Positions 15,607 through 24,610 of a stretch of 64,000 nt of DNA are shown one piece after another. A program made the position numbers and the translations under genes. The stretch is from Mycobacterium pinniadriaticum. Its GTDB lineage: Bacteria; Actinomycetota; Actinomycetes; Mycobacteriales; Mycobacteriaceae. Within the stretch, counting starts at the first letter, position 1. Each line of letters opens with the position of its first letter. The notes beneath the pieces were generated by a model. That model had not been told where the DNA came from. It did no database searches and saw only the letters and a program-made list of their open reading frames with translations. The DNA lies in the NCBI RefSeq assembly GCF_026242045.1, contig NZ_JAPJDO010000003.1, positions 124,001 to 188,000 on the forward strand, read 5' to 3'.

Positions 15607-18600
15607 ATGGCGAAGAATCGTCGTCACCGCGCTGCGAAGCGCGTTCCGTTCAGCTGGCTAGGGGCCGGCGCGGTCACCATGGGATTGGGTGCCGCCGTAC
15701 TCAGCGGTTCGGGGGTCGCCCACGCCGATGACGGCGGATCTCGTCCAGCTAAAGGGCATTCCGGAACGGCGCATGCCGCTCCCCGAAAGGATGCCGGGCA
15801 CCGGACATCCACAACGAGCGCACACCGCACATCGATCCCGACAACCGTGCTGACTGCACACGGGCGCTCCGGCGCCGGCAGCGACGTTGCCGACATTCGC
15901 GTAGCACACACCAGGGCCAACAGTCAGACAACTGAGCCGCCATCAGCGACATCAGTGACAACCCCTGCGGCGCAGGGTGAACAGGAATCATTTGCTGTCG
16001 GTAAGCGAATCAAAATCAACCCACCGGGCAAACCGGACACAGCTGCAGCTACACCGATAGCTTCAGCCTCGGCGAACCCACTCGCCGGATTCCTGCACAG
16101 CATCGCCTCTCTGCTCGGTGTCAACAGGCCGACGGCGCCCTCCAATCCGATCGGCGCACTCCTGTGGGGCCTCATGCAGCAAGTAGCCTCCGCGGTCGGA
16201 GTCGCGCCCAAAGCAGGCACTCCCGCTGTCAGCGCACCCCTCGCCACCACCGGATTGGTCACCGGGACACTGGGATTCATCGATAACAGCGGTCAAGCCC
16301 TCACCTATACCTACACCGACCCCGCCAACGGCACCGTGGCGGTTGCCGCCGATGGAACCTACAGCTACCTACCCACCGTGGACGCCCGCCTCGCTGCGGC
16401 CGGTGGCACCGGACCCGCCACCGATACATTCACCGTGACTGCTTTCAACGGCATCGCGTCAGCGCACGAAACCGTCACCGTGCCCATCAGCCCGGACATC
16501 CCGGTCGCCGGCACCCCCACGGTGGGGGCACCGGACCCGATCACCGGTGCCATCACCGGCGCCGTGACCGCCACCGACCCGGCCAGCCAACCCCTGACCT
16601 ACAGCATCACCACCGGCCCTGCCAAGGGCACCATCACCGACTTCGACAGCAGCACCGGCGCGTTCACCTACACCCCCACAACCAGCTCCCAGTTGGCCGC
16701 CGAGATCGCCGGTGCGGTCGGCGCCGACACCTTCACCGTCTCCGCCAGCAACGGCGCAGCCTCGGCCACGGTCACCATCCATGTTGTCGTCGACCCCGGC
16801 ACCCCCCAGGCTGACAACCCGACCATCGACACCACCGACACCCGGACCGGAGTCGTCACCGGCACAGCAGCATTCACCGACCCCGCCGGTGGAGAGTTGA
16901 TGTACAGCGTGAGCACCAACCCTGCCAACGGGACAGTCACCGTCGACAACGAGGGCTTCTACACCTACACCCCCAACGGCGACACCACTGAGACCGTCGA
17001 CTCCTTCGCCGTCACCGTCACCAACGGCGTGCACAGTGCCGCCGAGACCATCTCGGTGCCCATCAACACGCAAGACGCCATCGTCGGGACCTGGGAAATC
17101 ACCTCCGAGCCGGACACGTCGCCCGCACCCGACAACTGGATCGCGACAATCACTCGAACCGGCGATGAATACACGCAGACGATCGTCTGGACGTACAGCG
17201 GGGGTGAAACGGACACTTGGCATTACGGGACGTTCACCCGAACCGACGCCGGAAACTACACCGCGACTAGCGGTGAGGGTGGTGATACGCCTGAGGGCGA
17301 ACACATTGACGAGTGGACCGCCGCCGACGAACTTCACTGGCTGCAGGATTCCTACGGCGACGACGCCGTCATCAGCGACCTGGTCTACGACCCGTACACC
17401 CTCTGGACGCTGAACATCTCCGATGAAGGCAACACGTTCACCGAAACCCACAACGTCACCGAGACCTACACGGTCACACTTCCTGCAGACCACACTCTCG
17501 ACGGATTCGGCGAAACCTCCTTCACGACGGACGGCCTGGTCAACGTTTACACGTTCGACGATTCCTGGTCCGAGACGCTCACCGCCACCTTGGTGTCCGA
17601 CAGCACCGTGGTGGACGTTCCCGAGCCGGGCACCCCGATCGTGAGCGCCGCAGATCCCGACACCGGGGTCGTCACCGGCATGGCGGTCTTCACCGACCCC
17701 GAAGGCGCCACACTCACCTACTCTGTGTCGACCGGCCCGACCAAGGGTGTAATCACCGAATTCGACAGCGGAACAGGTGCATTCATCTACACCCCCGACG
17801 GCGACGCGTCCGGCACCACCGATAGCTTCGCGGTGACCGCCAGCAACGGCATCTACCGAGCGACGGAAACCATCTCGGTGCCCATCACCAGCGCCACCCA
17901 GGATGCGATCGTCGGGGTCTGGAACGTCACAAGCATCACCGTCGCCAACAGCGACGGGTCCGATCCTGAGGCTGTTGAGATTCCCGAAGGATACGAGTAC
18001 GCGTTCACCTTCACCGTGGCCGACAACGGGTACACCGCGGCGATCGAGTTCGCCGACGGAAACGACGCGTCAGTCACCGTGCCCCTCGGCACACTCACCG
18101 AAACCGTTGCGGGCACCTATACCGGATCAGCGACAAGCGAAGATCCACAGGCCGTGATCGATTCTTGGTCCGGGCAGGGTATATCGGTAGAAGTAAGCGA
18201 CTACGAGTCGGCGACGAAATCTACGGTTGTCATCGCAGGTGACGGCACGATGATGACGTATACCCTTGAAGAGCACGATAGTTACACCATCACCCTGCCC
18301 TCGAACATCACCTACGCAGACGACAGCGCAACGTTGCTCTCGAGCGACGACTCAACCAGTGTCTACGCAGTCGAATACTCCCAGTTGGTGACGCTCAGCG
18401 CCGTCAAGGCCGTTGATACCCCCGTCGCGGGCACTCCGGTCGTGAGCGCGGCCGATCCCGACACCGGGGTCGTCACCGGCATGGCGGTCTTCACCGACCC
18501 CGAAGGCGTCGCACTCACCTACAGCGTGTCGACTGACCCCACCAAAGGCATCATCACCGACTTCGATTCCAGCACAGGCGAATTCGTCTACACGCCCAAC

Positions 18601-19086
18601 GACGATGCCACCGGTATCCGCGACACCTTCACCGTCACCGCCACCAACGGCATCGCCAGCGCGACCCAAACCATCGCGGTGCCCATCAACAGCGCAACCC
18701 AAGACGCCCTCGCCGGCACCTGGGAGGTCACCGGTACCTATGTTGACGGCGAGCTCACCTCCGCGCCCGCGGACTTCGCCACGCTCAACTTCAGCGATAC
18801 GGGTAACGGCTACGCCTCGGAGATGACCTTCAGCGGAACAACGGCCGAACTCACCACCTGGCTCGGCGCTCCTGAACCAGTGATCTTGTTCCAGACCGAG
18901 CCGGGAACCTACTCCGGTTCGTACGTGAACGGCTCCTCGTCAACCGTGACATTCACGGCTAGCCTCTCCGACGACGAACTGACACTGACGTGGATCATCG
19001 GCTTCGTCGATTTGAATGATCCGCAGAATTCTTACACCAGCCCTTTCTTCACCGCCGTGAAGACCGAAGACGTCATCAACCTCTGA
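15607..19086 (+). CDS. Large exported repeat protein: Ig/cadherin-like units with GTWEVT modules
   Basis: A 1159-residue protein. The leader (RVPFSWLGAGAVTMGLGAA, then AHAD) is followed by a low-complexity linker to about residue 200. Then come at least five Ig/cadherin-like repeats of 85-100 residues, recognisable by GTPxVxAxDPxTGxVTG, FTDPEG, YTPxxD and ATETISVPI. After the third such block and the two following ones, a different beta-rich module appears, opening with IVGTWEIT, IVGVWNVT or LAGTWEVT. These modules resemble small beta-barrels of the lipocalin type in their opening strand. The protein ends without a membrane anchor. A cell-surface adhesin or envelope role is likely but unproven. 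ATG 15607 follows GGGGGA. Confidence 0.88.
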   Translation: MAKNRRHRAAKRVPFSWLGAGAVTMGLGAAVLSGSGVAHADDGGSRPAKGHSGTAHAAPRKDAGHRTSTTSAHRTSIPTTVLTAHGRSGAGSDVADIRVAHTRANSQTTEPPSATSVTTPAAQGEQESFAVGKRIKINPPGKPDTAAATPIASASANPLAGFLHSIASLLGVNRPTAPSNPIGALLWGLMQQVASAVGVAPKAGTPAVSAPLATTGLVTGTLGFIDNSGQALTYTYTDPANGTVAVAADGTYSYLPTVDARLAAAGGTGPATDTFTVTAFNGIASAHETVTVPISPDIPVAGTPTVGAPDPITGAITGAVTATDPASQPLTYSITTGPAKGTITDFDSSTGAFTYTPTTSSQLAAEIAGAVGADTFTVSASNGAASATVTIHVVVDPGTPQADNPTIDTTDTRTGVVTGTAAFTDPAGGELMYSVSTNPANGTVTVDNEGFYTYTPNGDTTETVDSFAVTVTNGVHSAAETISVPINTQDAIVGTWEITSEPDTSPAPDNWIATITRTGDEYTQTIVWTYSGGETDTWHYGTFTRTDAGNYTATSGEGGDTPEGEHIDEWTAADELHWLQDSYGDDAVISDLVYDPYTLWTLNISDEGNTFTETHNVTETYTVTLPADHTLDGFGETSFTTDGLVNVYTFDDSWSETLTATLVSDSTVVDVPEPGTPIVSAADPDTGVVTGMAVFTDPEGATLTYSVSTGPTKGVITEFDSGTGAFIYTPDGDASGTTDSFAVTASNGIYRATETISVPITSATQDAIVGVWNVTSITVANSDGSDPEAVEIPEGYEYAFTFTVADNGYTAAIEFADGNDASVTVPLGTLTETVAGTYTGSATSEDPQAVIDSWSGQGISVEVSDYESATKSTVVIAGDGTMMTYTLEEHDSYTITLPSNITYADDSATLLSSDDSTSVYAVEYSQLVTLSAVKAVDTPVAGTPVVSAADPDTGVVTGMAVFTDPEGVALTYSVSTDPTKGIITDFDSSTGEFVYTPNDDATGIRDTFTVTATNGIASATQTIAVPINSATQDALAGTWEVTGTYVDGELTSAPADFATLNFSDTGNGYASEMTFSGTTAELTTWLGAPEPVILFQTEPGTYSGSYVNGSSSTVTFTASLSDDELTLTWIIGFVDLNDPQNSYTSPFFTAVKTEDVINL

Positions 19087-19117
19087 GCCCCCTCGGCAGC
19101 GGTGCCAGCGGGCAATC

Positions 19118-19615
19118 TCAGGCGCGACTGGGCAGCGTGAGCTTGCAGCTCTGACCGATGTCCAGCGTGCTGAGCATGCGCCCCATGCCGACCCACATCG
19201 CGCACGACAGGGTCAGGTCAGCCAACAATTCGTCGCTGAAGTGCTCGCTGGCGCGGTCCCAGAAGTCCTCGTCGTACTTGAGTTTGGCCCAGTCGGTGCC
19301 GAACCGGTGAGCGAACTCGGCGGCGATGCGCTCCTGCTCGCTGTAGCCCTCCCAGGTCCGCCACTCCAGCGCGTGGTTGTAGAGCTCCTCGTCGACTCCG
19401 ACGGCGGGGCCGTCGGCGTCGCGGGTGTTCTGGCACAAGACACATTCGTTGTCGTGGGCGATCACCGCGCGGGCGAGCTCGCGCACCCGCATCGGCAGGC
19501 GGTTCTTGTCGCTGTAGACCGCAGTGCTGAAGCCCGCCATCGCGGTTCCCAGGTCCGGGGACTTGACGATCCAGCCGGCGACGTCGTCCTCGGCGAAGTT
19601 TCCGATTCGGCTCAT
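19118..19615 (-). CDS. Carboxymuconolactone decarboxylase/AhpD-like protein
   Basis: 165 residues, all-helical. The redox-type motif ECVLCQNTRDAD, with preceding RVRELARAVIAHDN, matches the CMD/AhpD superfamily, where the CxxC pair with nearby acidic and His residues supports peroxide reduction or a decarboxylase fold. No partner AhpC gene is adjacent, so the specific reaction is uncertain. Confidence 0.8.
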   Translation of the reverse strand: MSRIGNFAEDDVAGWIVKSPDLGTAMAGFSTAVYSDKNRLPMRVRELARAVIAHDNECVLCQNTRDADGPAVGVDEELYNHALEWRTWEGYSEQERIAAEFAHRFGTDWAKLKYDEDFWDRASEHFSDELLADLTLSCAMWVGMGRMLSTLDIGQSCKLTLPSRA

Positions 19616-19682
19616 GGCGCGATGGTACGCCGCACGAGACGAACCTGGAACACGTTCTAGTTTTTACAGCCGAGGCTCGGGG

Positions 19683-20162
19683 TCAGCTCGGCGGGCGGGA
19701 CACGCACTGCGTGGAGTAGAGCTCGACGCCCAGTTTGTCCATCAGCTCGAGCTGTGTCTCCAGGTAGTCGATGTGCAGCTCTTCGTCGGCCACGATGCCT
19801 TCGAAGAGGTTGGCCGTGGTGGAGTCCTGCTTCTCGCGGCACAGGATGATGGCCGGCTTGAGCCGGCCGACCACCTCGTACTCGATCGCCAGATCGCTCT
19901 CGAACTGCTCGCGCAGCGTCTGCCCCACCCGCAGCGAGCCCAGCCGCTGATAGTTGGGCAGACCGTCGAGGATCAGGATGCGGTCGGTGATCGCCTCGGC
20001 GTGCCGCATCTCGTCGAAGGATTCCTCCCTGGTGTGCTTGGCCAGCTCGGTTAACCCCCAGTTGTCCTGCATCTTTGAGTGCAGGAAGTACTGATTGATG
20101 GCGGTCAGTTCGCTGGTCAGCTGCTCATTGAGCAAGCGAAGGACTTCCGGATCACCTTGCAT
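19683..20162 (-). CDS. bfr: Bacterioferritin BfrA
   Basis: 159 residues, the same length as mycobacterial BfrA. It has the four-helix ferritin fold with di-iron ligands in LTSELTAINQYFLH, ESFDEMRHAEAITDRI (also supplying the heme-binding Met) and FEGIVADEELHIDYLE. It stores iron in a heme-containing 24-mer. It is divergent from bfd across a 154-base region with two overlapping IdeR-like boxes. In mycobacteria, bfr genes are induced by IdeR-Fe at such tandem boxes. Confidence 0.95.
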   Translation of the reverse strand: MQGDPEVLRLLNEQLTSELTAINQYFLHSKMQDNWGLTELAKHTREESFDEMRHAEAITDRILILDGLPNYQRLGSLRVGQTLREQFESDLAIEYEVVGRLKPAIILCREKQDSTTANLFEGIVADEELHIDYLETQLELMDKLGVELYSTQCVSRPPS

Positions 20163-20243
20163 GACGTCTCCCCTGGGTGGCTGTGCAGATCACCCTAGTG
20201 CAGCGCCACCGGGAGGTCGGTCAGCGAAGCCGAACAATACCTT

Positions 20244-20262
20244 GTAGGTTCACCTAACTAAG
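20244..20262. promoter_or_regulatory. IdeR-like iron box, site 1
   Basis: The 19 bases GTAGGTTCACCTAACTAAG match the IdeR consensus TTAGGTTAGGCTAACCTAA at 12 positions. The site overlaps site 2 by four bases and lies in the divergent bfr/bfd control region. Tandem boxes far upstream of bfr fit IdeR activation. Confidence 0.6.
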
Positions 20263-20277
20263 GTTAGTCTCCACTAA
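20259..20277. promoter_or_regulatory. IdeR-like iron box, site 2
   Basis: TAAGGTTAGTCTCCACTAA matches the IdeR consensus at 14 of 19 positions. It is nearer bfd (start 20317), where it could act as a repressor site, and about 100 bases upstream of bfr, where it could activate. Confidence 0.65.
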
Positions 20278-20316
20278 TAAGTCCGATGCGACGCCGCCTA
20301 CGACGAGAGGGAAGCG

Positions 20317-20571
20317 ATGTACGTCTGCCTCTGCGCGGGGGCGACCAGCGCGACCGTCAAAGAGGCAGTTGCCGGCGGGGCGTGCACGTCCAAGCAGGTC
20401 GCAGCGGCCTGCGGGGCGGGAGGCGATTGCGGTCGGTGCCGTCGCACCGTACGAGCCATCATCGAGCAGCACTTCGCCGCCGCCGGCGAGTCGTCATGTC
20501 GGCAGTGCACTGCCAGCTTGTTCTGTCAGCTGCACGCCGGCCCCCGCCGTGGCCCGGCCCGGGTCGGCTGA
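20317..20571 (+). CDS. bfd: Bacterioferritin-associated ferredoxin
   Basis: 84 residues with the BFD-type [2Fe-2S] arrangement: MYVCLCAG at the N-terminus (Cys4, Cys6) and CGRCR in the middle supplying the other pair. BFD reduces bacterioferritin-bound Fe(III) to release iron. Its divergent placement from bfr across IdeR-like boxes fits opposite control of iron storage and release. The C-terminus is longer than in minimal BFDs and has further cysteines (SCRQC). It ends one base from the convergent enoyl-CoA hydratase gene. Confidence 0.88.
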   Translation: MYVCLCAGATSATVKEAVAGGACTSKQVAAACGAGGDCGRCRRTVRAIIEQHFAAAGESSCRQCTASLFCQLHAGPRRGPARVG

Positions 20572-20572
20572 G

Positions 20573-21328
20573 CTACGACCGACCGCGGTGGAAGTCCGCC
20601 AGCGCCTCGGCGTTGGCAGCGGCTCCCATCAGCTTCTCGAAGAACGCGTTCTCCCGTGCGGTAGCCTCGGCGATCCCGGGGCGCAGCGGTTCGACCATCG
20701 TCTGCTTGACCGCAACGAGGCTTGAAATCGGACGGGAGGCAAGGACTTCCGCGTGTTTGCGTGCATCGGCGATCAGTGCGTCGGGTTCGCTGACCCGCCA
20801 CACCAGGCCCATCCGCAGCGCCTCGGCGGCGTCCACCCACTCCGAGGACATCAACAACCACGCGGCGTTCTGGCGACCGATCAACTGTGGCAACAGATAT
20901 GACGAGGCTGCCTCGGGCGCGACCCCGAGGCTGGTGAAGGGACACTTCAGCCGTGCGGTCGTCGACATGAACGCCAGGTCTGCGTAACCCAGGATGGTGG
21001 TGCCGATACCGAGGCCGACACCGTTGACGGCGCAGATCAGTGGCTTGGGAAACCGGCTCAGCGCATCGATCAGCCCGGAGAAGCCATGTCTGCCCTGCAC
21101 GAAGTGGGGATCGGTGATGCGGGCCTGCATATCGCCGAGGTCCTGGCCGGCGCTGAACGCGCGCCCGGCCCCGGTGATCAACACGACGGCGACCTCGGGA
21201 TCGTCGGCGGCGGCCAGCAGCGCATCGGCGGACGCGTCGTAGAGCGCCTCGTTGAAGGCGTTGAGAGCCTCAGGACGGTTCAGGGTGATGGTGCGGACCC
21301 GGTTCTCGTCTTCGATGAGCACTGTCAT
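20573..21328 (-). CDS. Enoyl-CoA hydratase/isomerase family protein
   Basis: 251 residues, crotonase fold. The substrate-binding segment is RPEALNAFNEALYD, the first oxyanion-hole motif AGRAFSAGQDLGDM, and the second AVNGVGLGIGTTILGYADLAFM. The region around residue 130 reads PFTSLGVAPEAASSYLLP; one catalytic acid position of true hydratases appears altered there, as in isomerase-like members. The beta-oxidation or isomerase role cannot be fixed from sequence. Confidence 0.85.
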   Translation of the reverse strand: MTVLIEDENRVRTITLNRPEALNAFNEALYDASADALLAAADDPEVAVVLITGAGRAFSAGQDLGDMQARITDPHFVQGRHGFSGLIDALSRFPKPLICAVNGVGLGIGTTILGYADLAFMSTTARLKCPFTSLGVAPEAASSYLLPQLIGRQNAAWLLMSSEWVDAAEALRMGLVWRVSEPDALIADARKHAEVLASRPISSLVAVKQTMVEPLRPGIAEATARENAFFEKLMGAAANAEALADFHRGRS

Positions 21329-21697
21329 GCCGTGGAGCCTAAAGCGCGACGATGTCCGACAGGGCGGAGGAGCCCGACAGATGAGACCCGGCCGCGACGA
21401 TACCCGCGGCGGCGCGTTACCGGCGAAAATTCCGCTTTTGAGGAGTAGTCCTTCGGGTTTATCTCAATGATCGGTGTCAAGTGGCGGCGACAGCCTCTGA
21501 AGGAATTGGTTACCGCGGGAGCAGGCCCGCAACCCGGCGCGCTGATTATTGCAAGGACCTGGACGGCAGATGGGATTTACCTGAAGGTTAATTTTTTGGG
21601 CAATGCTTCCGAAAAGCGTGCGGTACCCTACCCGCCTTTGCTACGACTGTTGACTGCCGACAACTAAGATAGCTCGACACGTGGTGGGGAGCCTCGC
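21329..21697. other. Intergenic region upstream of the propeller-hydrolase gene
   Basis: 369 bases with no convincing gene. A 66-residue open frame at 21467-21667 has no homology I recognise and no good start. The stretch 21580-21600 is AT-rich for this genome. At 21571-21595 a sequence (GGGATTTACCTGAAG) is weakly similar to the elements upstream of the 10150 and 15607 genes, but about 100 bases further from the start. Confidence 0.5.
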
Positions 21698-24529
21698 ATG
21701 GCAAATGGGCGCAGGTCGAAAATCGTAGCGACGGCTCACCGTACCAAGGGGCGTCATCGCCGTGCCCGGCAGCGCCGCACCGAAACCTACGTCTGGCTGG
21801 GTGCGGGCGTAATCACAATCGGTGTCGGTGCAGCACTGGCCAGCGGCTCCGCGGTGGCCCACGCCGACACCGGATCAGGCCAGACACATACAGCCTCGGC
21901 ACGCCACACCACCAACTCGGCGAAAGCCACAGCATCAGCAGGTCCGCGCAGTGGTCGAGCCTCGACTATCAAGATTCTCGGGTCGGCGAAGGTCCACACG
22001 CTGACCCACACGCCGCCGCTGCCGGGGTCGGCGGCTGCCGCCGTCGGGGTTTCCAGCGTCGCGGAATCGTCGGCTGCCACGACGCAGCAACCGGTGACCA
22101 TAACCGCTGCGACGGTCCGAGCCACGGGGTCGCTCAAGCCGCGACCGAGGGCGGTCAGGCTATCGAGCACCACCGAACCCGCACCCAGCACGTCGACAGT
22201 CTCCCTGGTTGCGGCCGCGGTTACCAGCACTACCATCCCCCCGGCCAGCCCAGGACGCACTCGGTTTGAGTGGCGGAATTGGTTGGCCTTCGCGGCGCTG
22301 AAGAACGATGGCTCGGTCATCACCTGGGGAACCTTGGGCAGCGGGGGTGATAGCAGTGCGGTGGCCGACCAGCTGGCCAGTGGGGTGACCGCCATCTACT
22401 CCACCGATGGCGCGTTCGCGGCGCTGAAGAACGACGGTTCGGTCATCACCTGGGGATTCTCGAACGAGTACAACAACGACGGGGGTGATAGCAGTGCGGT
22501 GGCCGACCAGCTGGCCAGCGGGGTCACCGCCATCTACTCCACCCATAGCGCGTTCGCGGCGCTGAAGAACGACGGCTCGGTCATCACCTGGGGAAGCCCG
22601 GGCGGCGGGGGTGACAGCCGTGCGGTGACCGACCAACTGGCCAGCGGGGTCACCGACATCTACTCCGCCCAAACCGCGTTCGCAGCGCTGAAAAACGACG
22701 GCTCGGTCATCACCTGGGGAAGCCCGGGCGGCGGGGGTGACAGCCGTGCGGTGACCGACCAACTGGCCAGCGGGGTCACCGACATCTACTCCACCTATGG
22801 CGCGTTCGCGGCGCTGAAGAACGACGGCTCGGTCATCACCTGGGGTTCCCCGGACTATGGGGGTGATAGCAGTGCGGTGACCGACCAACTGGCCAGCGGG
22901 GGCACCGACATCTACTCCACCAGGTTCGCGTTCGCTGCGGTGAAGAGTGACGGCTCGGTCATCACCTGGGGAGACCCGGACTATGGGGGTGATAGCAGCG
23001 CGGTGGCCGACCAGCTGGCCAGCGGGGTCACCGCGATCTATTCCAATGACGGCGCGTTCGCGGCGGTGAAGAGTGACGGCTCGGTCATCGCCTGGGGATG
23101 GTCGGGCGGCGGGAGTGGTGATAGCAGCGCGGTGGCCGACCAGCTGGCCAGCGGGGTCACCGCCATCTACTCCACCTATAGCGCGTTCGCGGCGCTGAAG
23201 AGTGACGGCTCGGTAATCACCTGGGGTTATTGGGGCTTCGGGGGTGATAGCAGTGCGGTGGCCGACCAGCTGGCCAGCGGGGTCACCGCCATCTACTCCA
23301 CCTATGGCGCGTTCGCGGCGCTGAAGAGTGATGGCTCGGTAATCACCTGGGGAGACCCGGACTATACGACCTTCGGGGGCGATAGCAGTGCGGTGGCCGA
23401 CCAGCTGGCTAGCGGGGTCACCGACATCTACTCCACCTATGACGCGTTCGCGGCGCTGAAGAGTGATGGCTCGGTAATCACCTGGGGAAACCCGGACGAC
23501 GGGGGTGATAGCAGTGCGGTGGCCGACCAACTGGCCAGCGGGGTGGTGTTCCTCGCTAGTCCGTTCGAGGATGCCCGGTGCACGGAGTGCGGGTCGGGCA
23601 ACGGCGGCATCGGTGACGGCGGCGGCATCGGTGACGGCGGCGGCATCGGTTCAGGTGATCAGCTGACGGTGGCGGAGTTGTACGACAATCTTGTGGAGGA
23701 TCAATTCGACACGATCAGGGCTGAAGTCCGTGAAGGCCCCGACGGCACAAGACGGATGATCGTCTATATGTCGGGCGTCCAGGGTGATTCGATAACTTCG
23801 TGGGCAGATGGCGGCAGCGGCTATGCGGGTGCGTCAAACCCTATCGTGAGCGGTTTCATCGACACCGCCGTAGCCGACTGGGATCCTGACGAGATCATGC
23901 TCGTAGGCTTGAGCGGCGGTGGCATACAGATGCAAAACTATGCCGCGTTCGGCGCGAACAAGGACAAGGTGAAGGTTCTTGTGCTTTTTGGAGCGCCGCT
24001 CCAGACGATCCCTTTCGGCATTGCCTCATTGGCCATCGTCGATCGTTCTGACCAGCTGTGGGCCCTCGAGACCGGATTCCAGCCACTTGGGCTTGCCGCC
24101 TATCAAGCATCTAGTTCCGACCTCTGGTCTGTGTACTACGCGGGAAAGTTCTACCCGTTCTACAACTCACACCACCTAGGAACCTACAAAACGGACGCGG
24201 TCGACTTCGACCTCTTCTATGTGGCGACGCCGGAGGCTTCAGAAGCCGACAAGGCAATCTACGAACGCATCCAGGACTTCAACGGATCCGTTGTCGGAGC
24301 CCTGCCACCAGTCTCGACCGCTGTGACACAGCGGGTGGTTAATGTCGTGTGGGCGGCAGTCCAGTGGGGTGTGCAGACGGCGGTCAACACAGCCCTTTTG
24401 GCCGGGCAGATGGCGATCAGCACCGCCCAGTGGGCCGTGCAGACGGCGGTCAACACCGCCCAGACGGCCGTGCAAGGTGTCTCGCATGGCGTCGATAACG
24501 TGCTTCACGGGCGATGGCCCTGGGAGTGA
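21698..24529 (+). CDS. Exported RCC1-like propeller fused to a serine hydrolase domain
   Basis: 943 residues. The N-terminus is very basic, then YVWLGAGVITIGVGAALASG and AHAD, the same leader type as the genes at 10150 and 15607. A low-complexity linker follows. Residues about 198-620 form ten repeats of about 42 residues, each with FAALKxDGSVITWG, GGDSSAV and DQLASGVTxIYS, the pattern of RCC1-type beta-propeller blades. After a GGGIGDGG linker comes a hydrolase-like domain (about 655-880): nucleophile elbow LVGLSGGGIQ, with later Asp and His candidates (IVDRSDQ, SHHLGTY). It resembles PE-PPE/cutinase-like serine hydrolases. The C-terminus is an amphipathic helical repeat (QWAVQTAVNTAQTAV). 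Likely a surface or secreted esterase with a binding propeller. Confidence 0.87.
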   Translation: MANGRRSKIVATAHRTKGRHRRARQRRTETYVWLGAGVITIGVGAALASGSAVAHADTGSGQTHTASARHTTNSAKATASAGPRSGRASTIKILGSAKVHTLTHTPPLPGSAAAAVGVSSVAESSAATTQQPVTITAATVRATGSLKPRPRAVRLSSTTEPAPSTSTVSLVAAAVTSTTIPPASPGRTRFEWRNWLAFAALKNDGSVITWGTLGSGGDSSAVADQLASGVTAIYSTDGAFAALKNDGSVITWGFSNEYNNDGGDSSAVADQLASGVTAIYSTHSAFAALKNDGSVITWGSPGGGGDSRAVTDQLASGVTDIYSAQTAFAALKNDGSVITWGSPGGGGDSRAVTDQLASGVTDIYSTYGAFAALKNDGSVITWGSPDYGGDSSAVTDQLASGGTDIYSTRFAFAAVKSDGSVITWGDPDYGGDSSAVADQLASGVTAIYSNDGAFAAVKSDGSVIAWGWSGGGSGDSSAVADQLASGVTAIYSTYSAFAALKSDGSVITWGYWGFGGDSSAVADQLASGVTAIYSTYGAFAALKSDGSVITWGDPDYTTFGGDSSAVADQLASGVTDIYSTYDAFAALKSDGSVITWGNPDDGGDSSAVADQLASGVVFLASPFEDARCTECGSGNGGIGDGGGIGDGGGIGSGDQLTVAELYDNLVEDQFDTIRAEVREGPDGTRRMIVYMSGVQGDSITSWADGGSGYAGASNPIVSGFIDTAVADWDPDEIMLVGLSGGGIQMQNYAAFGANKDKVKVLVLFGAPLQTIPFGIASLAIVDRSDQLWALETGFQPLGLAAYQASSSDLWSVYYAGKFYPFYNSHHLGTYKTDAVDFDLFYVATPEASEADKAIYERIQDFNGSVVGALPPVSTAVTQRVVNVVWAAVQWGVQTAVNTALLAGQMAISTAQWAVQTAVNTAQTAVQGVSHGVDNVLHGRWPWE
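22289..23552 (+). repeat. Ten tandem ~126-base repeats encoding RCC1-like blades
   Basis: Ten nearly identical units run in tandem, each about 120-138 bases; variation is concentrated in a short loop after ATCACCTGGGG. Units 3 and 4 are almost identical at DNA level. Such homogeneity points to recent duplication or gene conversion, so copy number may vary between strains and assemblies. Confidence 0.9.
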
Positions 24530-24610
24530 TTCGGCGCTGCGAGCCCAATCGACAATTGAGCGGCACTTGCACCGCCCTGCCGATTCGTTGCAGGTAGACA
24601 GCCGGTGCAG

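Noticed and set aside
21467-21667. 66-residue open frame before the propeller gene
   Set aside because: No homology, no ribosome site, and it covers a likely control region.
22160-23530. 456-residue minus-strand frame of repeats opposite the propeller
   Set aside because: It is the antisense of the RCC1-like repeats and inherits its periodicity from them.
22289-23552. CRISPR-like regular repeats
   Set aside because: The repeats are about 126 bases, coding in one frame, and have no unique spacers or cas genes.
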